NCBI GenBank assembly: GCA_038229715.1 | Contig: JBBROD010000038.1 | Location: forward strand, 1 to 42,365 | DNA from: JANMES01 sp038229715 | Lineage (GTDB): Bacteria; Planctomycetota; Phycisphaerae; Tepidisphaerales; Tepidisphaeraceae | Length of the DNA stretch: 42,365 bases | Direction: 5' to 3' | Program-made: the position numbers and the translations under genes | Notes under the pieces: model-generated | The model's input: only the letters and a program-made list of their open reading frames with translations | Database searches by the model: none | Told to the model about the DNA's origin: nothing | In this document: piece by piece, positions 1 to 7,663 of the stretch | Position numbering within the stretch: position 1 is the first letter of the stretch | How the letters are laid out: each line of letters opens with the position of its first letter

Positions 1-129
1 AGCAACCGCATCTACAAAAGTTACGATGACCTGTTCGACCACTGCCAAACCAGCTGGAACAGACTCGACGAAGCCACCCTCGCCTCAATCACCCACACGC
101 AATGGATCACGCACGAGATTCAGGGATAA
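1..129 (+). CDS. IS630-family transposase, C-terminal fragment (cut by window edge)
   Basis: The frame is open from base 1 and ends at TAA 127-129, giving 42 residues. The peptide contains 'YKSYDDLFDHCQTSWNRL' followed by an 'ITHTQW' segment. This matches my recollection of the extreme C-terminus of IS630/Tc1-type DDE transposases, where a 'KSYDDLLDACCDAWN'-like segment precedes the stop. The catalytic residues would lie upstream of the window, so I cannot say whether the element is intact. No convincing terminal inverted repeat is visible in the 200 bases after the stop. It is the last gene before a convergent kinase gene. Confidence 0.6.
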   Translation, partial: SNRIYKSYDDLFDHCQTSWNRLDEATLASITHTQWITHEIQG

Positions 130-347
130 ACCGTATAAGCCATGCCAATCTCGATAATCGTATACAAGCCATTCCCGGGACAATATTTTCGGAGTTCAAA
201 TCCGATCGCTCATTTACCGAACATCCCATGCGCCGATGTTCAGTTTGGTCGGCGAAGTTTTTAACTGGGCAGTAAAACGTGGGGGCCATCGAGGTGAACA
301 AGCGGCGTGCAACGTGATCGTCTCTTCATGCGGGAGAGTCACGATTC

Positions 348-2456
348 TTAGCGCGCGGGAAAGGTAGCGCTCAATGCGGCGGCATGATCGTTGTCTCGGC
401 GGGCTTCGTTTAATTTGCCGAGCGCCCGATACGCCTGTGCGCGATTGTGGAAAAACTCCGGTAGTGTGGGTGCGCTGCCAATCGAGACGCTGAACGCGGC
501 GACTGCGTCCTCGAAACGGCCCATGCGATAGGCGCAAATACCGGCGTAAAAATTGCACCAGCGGCCGCCGGGATCGAGCGAGACGGCCTCGCTTAGTTCA
601 GCGGCTGCGGCTTTGAAATCGCCGCGACGTAGCAAAGCGCGACCGATCGCCGTGTGCTCCCATGCGGTGCGCGGCACCATTCCCTCCTGCGACGGAGATA
701 CGGTGGAATTCTTCGGGGTGATTTCGGACCCGGCAGCGAGCTGACGTTCATATTCGATGACGGCGTTACGCCCAAAACTTGCTTCAGCTTCGTCCAGCAG
801 ACGGAGCGCGGTCTTTCGCACGATGTCGTTTTGCGTTTCGTCCGCCGACCGGAGTTCCAGGCTCGCCGTGCAGACCGCGATGTCCTGGAGGTCGGATCGC
901 GTGGAGGCATTGTCAGAGTCGGCCAGCGAGGACAGCACGGTATTTCGCTGTCGCCACAGCGATTCGCAGTGTCGCATCACGCTGTGCAAATGCTCGGGAG
1001 GGATCGCCTCCGCGCAGTACAGGGATCGCATTTCCTCGGCAGCTTGATGAACCTGAATCGTGAGTTCGGCGCGTGCGTCGGTGGCGACCTGATCGCGAAG
1101 TCGCTGGCCGGCCAGTAGAAGGCTGCCCGCCAGCGCGACTACGGCGATCATCGCAGCGGCCCGGAAAATACCCGGTTGGCGACGGCGCCATTTGCTCCAC
1201 CGCTCTCCCAGACCACCGTTCGCTACGTCCGCCAGCGGCTGGTCCGTGAGGTGCCTTCGCAGATCGTCCGCCAACGCTACAGCGTTGGTGTATCGATCTT
1301 CCGCACGGTCGGCCATGCACTTGGTAATGATATTTTCAAGTCCACGGCTGACTTGTGGATTCACGCGTGTCAGCGGCAGGGATGAATCGGTCCGTGGCAG
1401 CGTGCCGCCGAGCGATTCGTAGAGGAGCGCGCCGAGGGAATAAAGATCGGCACGTCCGTCGACGCCTTGGAGAATGGGCGAGCCATTTTCAATTGCGAGC
1501 ATGGCGGCGCGGTGTTCGGGCGACATGTACGCGGGTGTGCCGCCGAGGTGATCGGGGGGCACTCCGCGCACTTGGATCGGCGCATGGGCGAGGTGGAAAT
1601 CCAGAAGCAAGGGTTGACCGTCATTGGCGAGAAGGACGTTGGAGGGTTTGATATCGAGGTGCAGCACGCCGCGTTCATGCGCGAAATGCAGCGCGTCGGC
1701 CAGGCAAGCGGCGATCCAGCACATGCCCTGCGCGAAGCTGACACTGGCAAGCATTTGCCGAACCGGGCCGGGCATGTTGCCGATTAGTGAGTCGTCGGCG
1801 GCGCGGTCAATCGCTTGGAGGATCAACTCTCCGCTGCGATCGGCATGCGGAGTTTCAGGAAGCGAGTCGAGCAACGACGCCAAGGTGGCCCGCCCGAAAT
1901 ACGGCATGCATAAAATGCGGAGACCGCGAGCGGGATCGTCGAAGACCGAATGCAGCGGGACGATATTGGTGTGTTGCAGCCGCGCGAGAGATTGATGCTC
2001 ACCGCCACGCAAGGGAGTGATCTTGAGAATCACCGGCCGATCTGCCAGCGCTGACTCTGCAGCGAGATACACGCGACCGTGCGCTCCGCGGGCCAGTTCT
2101 GAAACGAGCCGAAAATCTCCGACTCGATCGCCGACTTCCGGAAAACGCGCGCCTTCGTGACGCGAATCCAAAAGCTGCCGATGGCAGGCGAACATCACGC
2201 GCAATGGCGCGGCCCACTGCGGGAAGCGAGCCAGCATCGTCGGTTCAACGTCTAAATCGCCAGACATCTGACGCAGACAGTATTCTTCATAAACCACGTC
2301 AATGGCCGCCTCGGGGCTTTCGGAAAGGCCGGGGTGTGCGGCGAGAAAATGCTCCGCAGTAACGCGATCGCCGGCAAGCCACCTGCGGCGCATCTCCTCG
2401 ACCGAATCGGCGGCGAGCTCGGCGAGCGTTGAAGACGTTTCCGATGCGGTGGTCAT
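348..2456 (-). CDS. Ser/Thr protein kinase, membrane-anchored, with C-terminal TPR repeats
   Basis: This 702-residue protein is a transmembrane Hanks-type Ser/Thr kinase of the planctomycete type. An N-terminal helical region (about 20-95) precedes the kinase domain (about 114-405). The domain has a glycine loop 'ARGAHGRVY' (122-130), the ATP lysine K145 in 'VILKIT', the catalytic loop 'HLDIKPSN' (266-273) with HLD in place of HRD, 'DFH' (286-288) in place of DFG, and 'GGTPAYMSPE' (305-314). One hydrophobic segment (about 431-450) follows. The C-terminal 90 residues look like two to three TPR repeats ('AIGRALLRRGDFKAAAAEL', 'FHNRAQAYRALGKLNEA'). The start is ATG 2456. The gene lies downstream of, and in the same direction as, an ECF sigma factor gene, with a palindrome between them. 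It probably acts in signalling across the cytoplasmic membrane; its substrate is unknown, although the neighbouring sigma factor is a plausible partner. Confidence 0.93.
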   Translation of the reverse strand: MTTASETSSTLAELAADSVEEMRRRWLAGDRVTAEHFLAAHPGLSESPEAAIDVVYEEYCLRQMSGDLDVEPTMLARFPQWAAPLRVMFACHRQLLDSRHEGARFPEVGDRVGDFRLVSELARGAHGRVYLAAESALADRPVILKITPLRGGEHQSLARLQHTNIVPLHSVFDDPARGLRILCMPYFGRATLASLLDSLPETPHADRSGELILQAIDRAADDSLIGNMPGPVRQMLASVSFAQGMCWIAACLADALHFAHERGVLHLDIKPSNVLLANDGQPLLLDFHLAHAPIQVRGVPPDHLGGTPAYMSPEHRAAMLAIENGSPILQGVDGRADLYSLGALLYESLGGTLPRTDSSLPLTRVNPQVSRGLENIITKCMADRAEDRYTNAVALADDLRRHLTDQPLADVANGGLGERWSKWRRRQPGIFRAAAMIAVVALAGSLLLAGQRLRDQVATDARAELTIQVHQAAEEMRSLYCAEAIPPEHLHSVMRHCESLWRQRNTVLSSLADSDNASTRSDLQDIAVCTASLELRSADETQNDIVRKTALRLLDEAEASFGRNAVIEYERQLAAGSEITPKNSTVSPSQEGMVPRTAWEHTAIGRALLRRGDFKAAAAELSEAVSLDPGGRWCNFYAGICAYRMGRFEDAVAAFSVSIGSAPTLPEFFHNRAQAYRALGKLNEARRDNDHAAALSATFPAR

Positions 2457-2509
2457 GGCCTTACTTTTGCAACGCGCCTTTTGACGTAGTGTGAGAATGA
2501 CCGTTTGCC

Positions 2510-2590
2510 GTCATCCTGAGGTACGCCGAAGGATCTCGAACGTCGAAAGCCGCTCGCAATTCAAGATCCTTCGGCGTACCTCAGGATGAC
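2510..2590. repeat. 81-bp palindromic repeat, copy 1
   Basis: Perfect 27-nt inverted arms (2510-2536 and 2564-2590) flank a 27-nt centre. A second element of exactly 81 bp lies at 14645-14725 in the opposite orientation. Its arms differ from this copy by one base pair, changed on both sides so pairing is kept. It lies between the sigma factor and kinase genes and could form a long hairpin in the transcript. It looks like a short, non-coding dispersed element; no function is known to me. Confidence 0.9.
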
Positions 2591-2613
2591 GAATTCTGAG
2601 TTTGCACACTACA

Positions 2614-3201
2614 TCAAATTCCGCTCCGCTCTAATTCCGGGTTTGCAGGCACGCTGCACGCGAGTCGAACGGAGAGTTCGCGCAGGATGCGTCGTACGCT
2701 CCCGTCGTGCAGGCCGAGTTGCGCGGCGATTTCGCTGGCGGATGCGCCGGACCGTCGCAGATTCAGCAGCGCGTGATGTTCCGGCGGGCATAGCGCAAGC
2801 AGTCGCTCCCACAACTCCGCCGCTGCGGCCGATTCGCTGGGACGAGGCTGCGCGGACGGAACAGCCAGCCCGTTGTCCGGCAGCGGGCGCTCTAACTTCA
2901 CGGCCGTCTGGTGCTGGCGGACTCGGTCGATGAACCGGTTGCGGGTCGCGGTGATCAGGAAACTCCGCAATTGCGCCACGCTTGTAAAACGCATCCCGCG
3001 AGCGCGGAAAGCGACCAGAACGTCACAATAAACCGATTGGACGACATCGATCGAGTCGAATTTGGTTCGCAGATTCGGCGGGAGAAGCCGACGGACGACC
3101 TTGCGGAGGTACGGCTCATACGTCAGGAACGTTCGCTCGGCTGCGTCGTCGCTACCGGTATTCAACTGGTCGAGCAAGGCTTCGAGAGAACCGTCGTTCA
3201 T
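2614..3201 (-). CDS. RNA polymerase sigma factor, ECF (sigma-70 subfamily)
   Basis: This is a 195-residue ECF sigma factor. Region 2 is recognisable as 'YLRKVVRRLLPPNLRTKFDSIDVVQSVYCDVLVAF' in pieces, followed by 'LRSFLITATRNRFIDRVRQH'. Region 4 ends the protein with 'LCPPEHHALLNLRRSGASAS' and the helix-turn-helix 'EIAAQLGLHDGSVRRILREL'. The 'DSIDVVQSV' wording is typical of the large planctomycete ECF groups. I chose ATG 3201 because the frame can be extended to 3330 only by overlapping the end of the LEPR gene, and region 1.2/2 begins normally from here. It is 19 bases downstream of the LEPR-motif gene and upstream of the kinase gene, suggesting one operon. No anti-sigma factor is visible; the kinase may take that regulatory role (inference). 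Confidence 0.92.
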   Translation of the reverse strand: MNDGSLEALLDQLNTGSDDAAERTFLTYEPYLRKVVRRLLPPNLRTKFDSIDVVQSVYCDVLVAFRARGMRFTSVAQLRSFLITATRNRFIDRVRQHQTAVKLERPLPDNGLAVPSAQPRPSESAAAAELWERLLALCPPEHHALLNLRRSGASASEIAAQLGLHDGSVRRILRELSVRLACSVPANPELERSGI

Positions 3202-3220
3202 GCAGAACTCCGTATGCCGA

Positions 3221-4408
3221 TCAGGCCTGATTGCGAGGGGTGCCAGGTTTACCGAGCACCCAACTCCAACTTGCGTTGGCGACATTGCTGACCCGCACAG
3301 ATGATCTACGGTTTCGTCGCCCGACCGCAAGCGCGAGTTGACCCACGGTGATGAACGCGCCGAGCAGCGACAAATGCCAGGTATTGCTTTGGGTGGCAGC
3401 GGTGGTAACGAGTTTTTCGACCAGAGAGGTGATGGCCTTCTGCGTTTGCAGCATTCGCAGTTCGACCGCGCGAAAATCGATCGGCACGAATTCGGCTAAC
3501 CTGGCCGCAAGTGTGAGTGATGGTCTTACAGATTCCTTGGTCGATCGGTCGTGTATCCAACTGTCAATCAGACTCGCCTGATTTGCTTGTTGGTTTGCGG
3601 TGGGCGTAATGGCGGCCAGCGGAAGTACGGGGAGTTCCCACAGATCCGCCCGTTGCGGTGCCGGAGCATCGTGCGGCTTCGTGTCGAATCGCAAGATCAG
3701 TCGCTTATCCGAGGCAAACACCTCCGCCAAGTCAATATCGCGGCGATCGGAGGCGGAGGTGGCGAATATTTGTTTGGCGTCGAACAGTGTTGCAGGCAGA
3801 GCCGGCGATTCCGACGGCTGTGAGCCTGCATCGTCGGGTAAAAAAGGTTCGGTGCGATCCAGAACCGGCGAGGTCAGAGCATCCCGCACGCGAAGGCTGA
3901 TGTCGAAGCCCGCCTTGTCGGGTACACCGACCAACAATTCGTAACGCAGCGAATTTCCCTTGGCTACAAGTGCGGCTTCGTCGATCTGTCCTGACGACAG
4001 GTTCTGCCGCACCCAGTTGAGCACCACCGGCGGCAGTTCGTCTATCAAAACCGACTCGCCTGTTTCGATGATTCTACCGTTCGGTTTCAACGTTGCCGAA
4101 ATCGTCCGTCCGGAGAATCGGGCGGTCAGATCATACTCCGGCCCGTCATCGGAGTTGTAGGTGGCCGCAAGCACTTCGCTCCCGGGAAACTTCGCGCTCA
4201 AGGCATCCAATACTTTGGTGGGAACTTTCTGGACGGCGATCGATATGTCTGTGCCGTCATTGGCGGTGCTGTCGCGCTCGACGAGTTGCACCACTTCGGC
4301 GCGTTTTGTCTCCGTGCCCGGATGGGATGGGAATAGGACACTACTCAACAGTTGGCGGCGTTCCAACGGCTCGATGCATCCCACGTAACGACGAATCGAT
4401 TTTGACAT
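3221..4408 (-). CDS. LEPR-motif (planctomycete) exported protein of unknown function
   Basis: A 395-residue protein beginning with 'CIEPLERRQLLSS' (about residues 10-22). This is the planctomycete N-terminal LEPR-x-LL type motif found on many exported or surface proteins. Residues about 60-135 ('VPTKVLDALSAKFPGSEVL', 'YDLTARFSGRTISATLKPNG') resemble the alternating pattern of PepSY-like domains; this is a family-level guess. A hydrophobic stretch 'SLLGAFITVGQLALAVG' near residue 350 is followed by a basic tail, suggesting a C-terminal membrane anchor. I took ATG 4408; an in-frame TTG lies six bases upstream. It is the first gene of a same-strand set with the ECF sigma factor and the Ser/Thr kinase, so it may be a sensor or regulator of that pair, or simply their target. 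Confidence 0.75.
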   Translation of the reverse strand: MSKSIRRYVGCIEPLERRQLLSSVLFPSHPGTETKRAEVVQLVERDSTANDGTDISIAVQKVPTKVLDALSAKFPGSEVLAATYNSDDGPEYDLTARFSGRTISATLKPNGRIIETGESVLIDELPPVVLNWVRQNLSSGQIDEAALVAKGNSLRYELLVGVPDKAGFDISLRVRDALTSPVLDRTEPFLPDDAGSQPSESPALPATLFDAKQIFATSASDRRDIDLAEVFASDKRLILRFDTKPHDAPAPQRADLWELPVLPLAAITPTANQQANQASLIDSWIHDRSTKESVRPSLTLAARLAEFVPIDFRAVELRMLQTQKAITSLVEKLVTTAATQSNTWHLSLLGAFITVGQLALAVGRRNRRSSVRVSNVANASWSWVLGKPGTPRNQA

Positions 4409-4631
4409 AGTCAAATCTGTAGGTGGCCTTCACCTGATTCTACCCCGCGTCCGGGGAAAGCAAGAAGCCATTTTTGTTTTGTCTCTTAAGTGAACGTAAT
4501 CGGCCCCCGGAAACGAGCGCGTTTCCCCATTTTTACATTTCCGTGTTCCAGTGCCTCGCCTTCGAGGATTTCTCCCGGTTCCTGCGGTTTGTTGCGTTCG
4601 ATGGTCTGGACAATTCACACAGGAGCCTCAA

Positions 4632-4904
4632 ATGACCGTGAAAACGAAACGAAGCGTACTTTTACTGGAGCCGCTGGAAGGCCGCACACTTTTTTGCGGG
4701 GACGTGACAGCGATCCTGCAAAACGGCAGTCTGATGATCAGTGGCGATAGCGGGGACAACCAAGTGGTCATTTCCAGCCCTGCCGCTGGGGTGACGACAA
4801 TCACCGGCCGCGACAACACCACCGTCAACGGGCAGGCGGAAATCTCCCTGGCGGCGATCAGTGGAACGCCGTTGTTGCTTGCGAGCCGTTCACGCTCGAC
4901 ATAG
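4632..4904 (+). CDS. Short LEPR-motif surface protein, probably truncated
   Basis: A 90-residue product from ATG 4632, with an 'aggag' ribosome-binding site seven bases upstream (4621-4625). It begins 'MTVKTKRSVLLLEPLEGRTL', the same planctomycete sorting motif seen in the divergent gene at 3221-4408. It continues with a glycine- and aspartate-rich beta-type segment ('GSLMISGDSGDNQVVISS'). In planctomycetes such a segment normally opens a surface protein of many hundreds of residues. Here the frame closes after 'LLLASRSRST', 11 bases from the end of the convergent acetyltransferase gene. I infer a truncated remnant, although a short secreted protein is possible. Confidence 0.6.
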   Translation: MTVKTKRSVLLLEPLEGRTLFCGDVTAILQNGSLMISGDSGDNQVVISSPAAGVTTITGRDNTTVNGQAEISLAAISGTPLLLASRSRST

Positions 4905-4915
4905 TCACCCAGGTT

Positions 4916-6085
4916 TTACGCCGCCGACAGTAGCTTCATCGGCTCGATCGCCTTCACACGCGTTTGATCGTCGATCGCCCGCGTCACTTCATATTTCCCC
5001 TGCGACAACAACGGCGACGCGTTCACCTGCTCCAACCACCGATCGCGCAGCTCGCGGGCAGCGCTCACCAGTCGCGGGTCGCAGATGCGCTTCACCTTTG
5101 GCGTATGAACCTTCGCCGTCTGCGCCGCCTTCGCCAGCTTCGCCGCCTTCACCGGCTTCGCTTCCGGCGACGGCTCGCCTTGTTTGGGGATGTCGAACAT
5201 CAACCCGTTCCGCCGGATCGCCTTCGGCGGCTCTGCCGCTTTCGGCGTCTTCTCGCGCTTTGATTTCGTAGGGCAGGCTATTGCCTGCCGCTCCCCACTG
5301 TCTCGGCAGGCAATAGCCTGCCCTACGGTTTGCTCGCCCGGCAATATCATCGGCTTGGCATCGCTCCAATGCGTCCCCGGCGGGATCGGCAATACAATCC
5401 GATCTTCCCGAATCGACCCGCCCGCCGTCTTGCTCGGGAACCACCACGGCGTTTCACAATCTCCCGATCGAATCCGCTTCTGCCAGAAGATATGCGTCCT
5501 CGATTTCTTCTCCGATCCCGCCCGATACGCCAGCGGCACGAATCCCATCGCCTCCCAGAATTTATTCGCTGCGATGTCCTGCGCACACCAGCAACAATAC
5601 AGCTTGCACCCGTAAGCCGATCGTTCAAACATCGCCTTGAGCAGACTCGCCCCGATCAGCCCGCGCTGCTTCCCCGGCAGCACGTTCATCTGATAGATGA
5701 TGCCGACGTCGTCGCGCTTAAAATACTGATCGTTGCCGATGCAATAGCCGACGGGCGTCGGAGGATTTGCAATTTGCGATTTGCAATTTGCAATCGAATC
5801 AGTGACGTAGGGCAGGCTATTGCCTGCCGGCTCTCCGTCGCGGCAGGCAATAGCCTGCCCTACATTCTCGCCATTCGATTCCGCGATCAGCACGTGCCCG
5901 AGTTTGATCTTCCCCTCAAACTGCTTCGTCGGCATCCACCCGACCTGCTTCGTATGCAGCTTCTGCAGCGCATCGAGAAACGGCACATCGCTCAGCACAC
6001 CCGGGCGAATGGTCACGTTGATGTTCGGCAACGGCAGCGCCTGCGTCGAGGACTGCGGCACGAGGACTGAGGATTGAGTATTCAT
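4916..6085 (-). CDS. GNAT-family N-acetyltransferase-like protein carrying in-frame palindromic repeats
   Basis: A 389-residue protein. Residues about 23-205 form a GNAT-like domain: 'VTIRPGVLSDVPFLDAL' at the start, 'GIIYQMNVLPGKQRGLIGAS' as the likely acetyl-CoA loop region, and 'ANKFWEAMGFVPLAYRAG' near the end. The second half is a Lys/Ala/Pro-rich linker and a C-terminal 'ARELRDRWLEQVNASPLL' helix. The protein is interrupted by residues about 75-94 and 254-273, which are encoded by near-identical palindromic repeats (5807-5863 and 5268-5326). A third short repeat encodes 'SIANCKSQIANPP' (about 97-109). The first insertion falls between two strands of the acetyltransferase fold, where a loop could tolerate it. 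Substrate is unknown. The start is ATG 6085. Confidence 0.8.
   Translation of the reverse strand: MNTQSSVLVPQSSTQALPLPNINVTIRPGVLSDVPFLDALQKLHTKQVGWMPTKQFEGKIKLGHVLIAESNGENVGQAIACRDGEPAGNSLPYVTDSIANCKSQIANPPTPVGYCIGNDQYFKRDDVGIIYQMNVLPGKQRGLIGASLLKAMFERSAYGCKLYCCWCAQDIAANKFWEAMGFVPLAYRAGSEKKSRTHIFWQKRIRSGDCETPWWFPSKTAGGSIREDRIVLPIPPGTHWSDAKPMILPGEQTVGQAIACRDSGERQAIACPTKSKREKTPKAAEPPKAIRRNGLMFDIPKQGEPSPEAKPVKAAKLAKAAQTAKVHTPKVKRICDPRLVSAARELRDRWLEQVNASPLLSQGKYEVTRAIDDQTRVKAIEPMKLLSAA
5268..5326. repeat. 59-bp palindromic repeat inside a coding sequence, copy 1
   Basis: The 23-nt arms 5268-5290 and 5304-5326 are perfect inverted repeats around a 13-nt loop. The arms are identical to those at 5807-5863; only the loop differs. 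On the minus strand it encodes 'VGQAIACRDSGERQAIACPT' without a stop, inside the GNAT-like gene. Confidence 0.95.
5763..5795. repeat. Short A/T-rich repeat of 'atttgcaatttgc' type inside a coding sequence
   Basis: About three overlapping copies of 'atttgcaattt'-like sequence lie directly beside the second palindromic repeat, in an otherwise GC-rich gene. They read through in frame on the minus strand. The base composition and repetition mark it as an insertion rather than ordinary protein-coding sequence. Confidence 0.7.
5807..5863. repeat. 57-bp palindromic repeat inside a coding sequence, copy 2
   Basis: Arms 5807-5829 and 5841-5863 (23 nt, perfect) flank an 11-nt loop. The element is exactly 19 codons long. 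It encodes 'VGQAIACRDGEPAGNSLPYV' on the minus strand. Because its loop is two bases shorter than in copy 1, the second arm is read in a different frame, yet it remains open. Confidence 0.95.
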
Positions 6086-6110
6086 GTTCCAACTCCCGCG
6101 AAACGGACAG

Positions 6111-6147
6111 GGCCGAGTGCCTCGGACTCACTCCTCAGCACTCGGCC
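6111..6147. repeat. Short inverted repeat upstream of the GNAT-like gene
   Basis: The 10-nt arms 'ggccgagtgc' (6111-6120) and its complement (6138-6147) flank a 17-nt spacer, between two minus-strand genes. It could be a weak terminator for the upstream gene or another palindromic repeat. No T-run follows on the minus strand. Confidence 0.4.
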
Positions 6148-6160
6148 GTCAGTCCTGCCA

Positions 6161-6862
6161 TTACGCTGCGATTTTCATCTCCATGCTCGACGATCCGCCG
6201 CCTTGCAGATTCGTCGAGATCGGCGTGGCGATCGGGCCGGTCTCGCCCTTGGCGTTGACCCACGCCGCCGTCACCCACACGCGCGTGCCGTTGGCCAGAT
6301 CGCTGGCGAACGCGATCTCATACTTGCTCTTGGTCGACGCGCCGTTGAAATCCCAGAGGAAGGGATCGGCCGGATAATCGTCGCCGATAAACGTATAAAC
6401 CCACGCCGCCACCGACCCCGCCGGCTTCCCGCGCTTGGTGCTCGATGCCGAGTCGTGGATCGTCAGCTTCATCGTGCGGCCCGTGACCGAAATAATATCC
6501 ATCCCCGGCGACACCACCGGCGGATTGATCGGCGACGGCTGCTTCCGCACCGTCAGCTCCAACTCGTCAAGCTGCATGTTCGAGATGCCCGGAAAGCCAT
6601 ACACCACCTTCGCCAACTGCCGCGCGTAGTCCTTCAAGGCCGTGCGTTTGGCATCCTTGTCGGTGATGATCGGCTTGGTCCGCGTGATCGAATCGTTCGC
6701 CAACTGCAACGCCTGCGCATACAGGTCGTGGCTGTCGGCGTAGTTGCTGGCCTGCGAGGTGGAAACGCCGTAAGACGGTCCTGCCGCGCTCAGCCGCGTC
6801 TTGAAATTCAACGACCACGCCAACAAGGCGGAGTCGCTATCGGGGAGCCATGATTTGCCCAT
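6161..6862 (-). CDS. Conserved planctomycete protein of unknown function
   Basis: A 233-residue protein starting at ATG 6862 ('MGKSWLPDSDSALLAWSLNF'). Upstream in-frame starts would extend it into sequence without coding character. It has an alpha-helical N-terminal half ('LYAQALQLANDSITRTKPII', 'KDYARQLAKVVYGFPGISN'). A beta-rich C-terminal half follows ('VSPGMDIISVTGRTMKLTI', 'GTRVWVTAAWVNAKGETGP') that reads like an immunoglobulin or fibronectin-type sandwich. It ends with a Gly/Ser/Met-rich tail. I recall similar proteins in planctomycete and verrucomicrobial genomes but know of no assigned role. No signal peptide or membrane segment is visible. It lies upstream of the GNAT-like gene on the same strand, 75 bases away. 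Confidence 0.75.
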   Translation of the reverse strand: MGKSWLPDSDSALLAWSLNFKTRLSAAGPSYGVSTSQASNYADSHDLYAQALQLANDSITRTKPIITDKDAKRTALKDYARQLAKVVYGFPGISNMQLDELELTVRKQPSPINPPVVSPGMDIISVTGRTMKLTIHDSASSTKRGKPAGSVAAWVYTFIGDDYPADPFLWDFNGASTKSKYEIAFASDLANGTRVWVTAAWVNAKGETGPIATPISTNLQGGGSSSMEMKIAA

Positions 6863-6865
6863 GAC

Positions 6866-7486
6866 ATGCCTTTCGCCCGGCGACCAGCCGCGCACGTTGT
6901 GCGTGCGCCGCCCTATCGCACCGGGCCAAATATTGCGCCCCGACAGCCATCCGATCACACGACCGTCTGTTCTCCGTCAAGGCTTACGCATCCCATCGGC
7001 GATCCCCCAACCCACTTTAGTTGGTTGTGCTATCTTCCCCATTATCCGGACCCTGTGCCTCGCAGCGATCCAGGAAGTGCCGATAATCAGCCCCTTTTCG
7101 TGTGTTTTGACGCGCCGCCCCTGCACGTGACCGCTCCCCGACTAGAAAGTAATGCTCCCCGACTAGAGAGTGAGGCTCCCCGACTAGAAAGTGACACTCC
7201 CCGACTAGAGAGTGACCCGCCCCGACTAGACGGGCGCGCTCCCCGACTAGAGAGTGACCTACCCCGACTAGACGGGCGCGCTCCCCGACTAGAGAGTGAC
7301 CCGCCCCGACTAGACGGGCGCGCTCCCCGACTAGAGAGTAACCTACCCCGACTAGAGCGTAACGCTCCCCGACAAGACGGGCGCGCTTCCCAACTAGAAG
7401 ATATGGCTCCGCGCCGACTGGAAAATATCCCGCCCCGACGAAACGATCCGGCTCCTCGACTAGGAGGGACGAGGGGCAATCACTAA
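6866..7486 (+). CDS. Doubtful open frame encoding a heptad-repeat peptide
   Basis: The plus-strand frame is open from ATG 6866 to TAA 7484-7486. Its second half encodes about 12 well-kept copies of a seven-residue unit 'APRLESD'/'PPRLDGR', followed by degenerate copies. The first 85 residues show no protein-like pattern and overlap the promoter side of the divergent gene. The opposite strand is also open through the repeat ('ARPSSRGGSLSSRG'), so openness alone is weak evidence of coding. The regular Arg/Asp-Glu charge pattern would suit an extended, disordered or coiled peptide if it is made. Confidence 0.25.
   Translation: MPFARRPAAHVVRAPPYRTGPNIAPRQPSDHTTVCSPSRLTHPIGDPPTHFSWLCYLPHYPDPVPRSDPGSADNQPLFVCFDAPPLHVTAPRLESNAPRLESEAPRLESDTPRLESDPPRLDGRAPRLESDLPRLDGRAPRLESDPPRLDGRAPRLESNLPRLERNAPRQDGRASQLEDMAPRRLENIPPRRNDPAPRLGGTRGNH
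7133..7470. repeat. 21-bp tandem repeat array (about 12 good and 4 decayed units)
   Basis: The unit is of the form 'ctccccgactagagagtgac' plus one base. Two versions of the second half ('gagagtgac' and 'gacgggcgc' types) alternate in the middle of the array, giving a 42-bp higher-order period. Units decay towards 7470. The 21-bp period is a multiple of three, and two frames on opposite strands stay open. There are no spacers, so this is not a CRISPR array. Confidence 0.95.
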
Positions 7487-7663
7487 ATTATCGAATTGAG
7501 TGATGTCCCTTTTCCCGCTCCCTTTTCCCACTCCGGCGTCTTTGGTGTAACCGAAGCTGACGAAGAACCCGCGTTGGCGGCCGCCTTCGCCTTCTCGTTC
7601 CATGACGCCTTCAAACTTGTCGATATCAGGCCGGCCGACTTTGTCGACCTGCCACGGTCGGGA

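Noticed and set aside
4989..5447. Alternative minus-strand frame across the coding palindrome
   Set aside because: The GNAT-like domain and the long continuous frame support 4916-6085 instead; the alternative exists because the palindrome is open in several frames.
7133..7470. CRISPR-like appearance of the 21-bp array
   Set aside because: Units are directly adjacent with no unique spacers and show gradual decay; there are no cas genes nearby.
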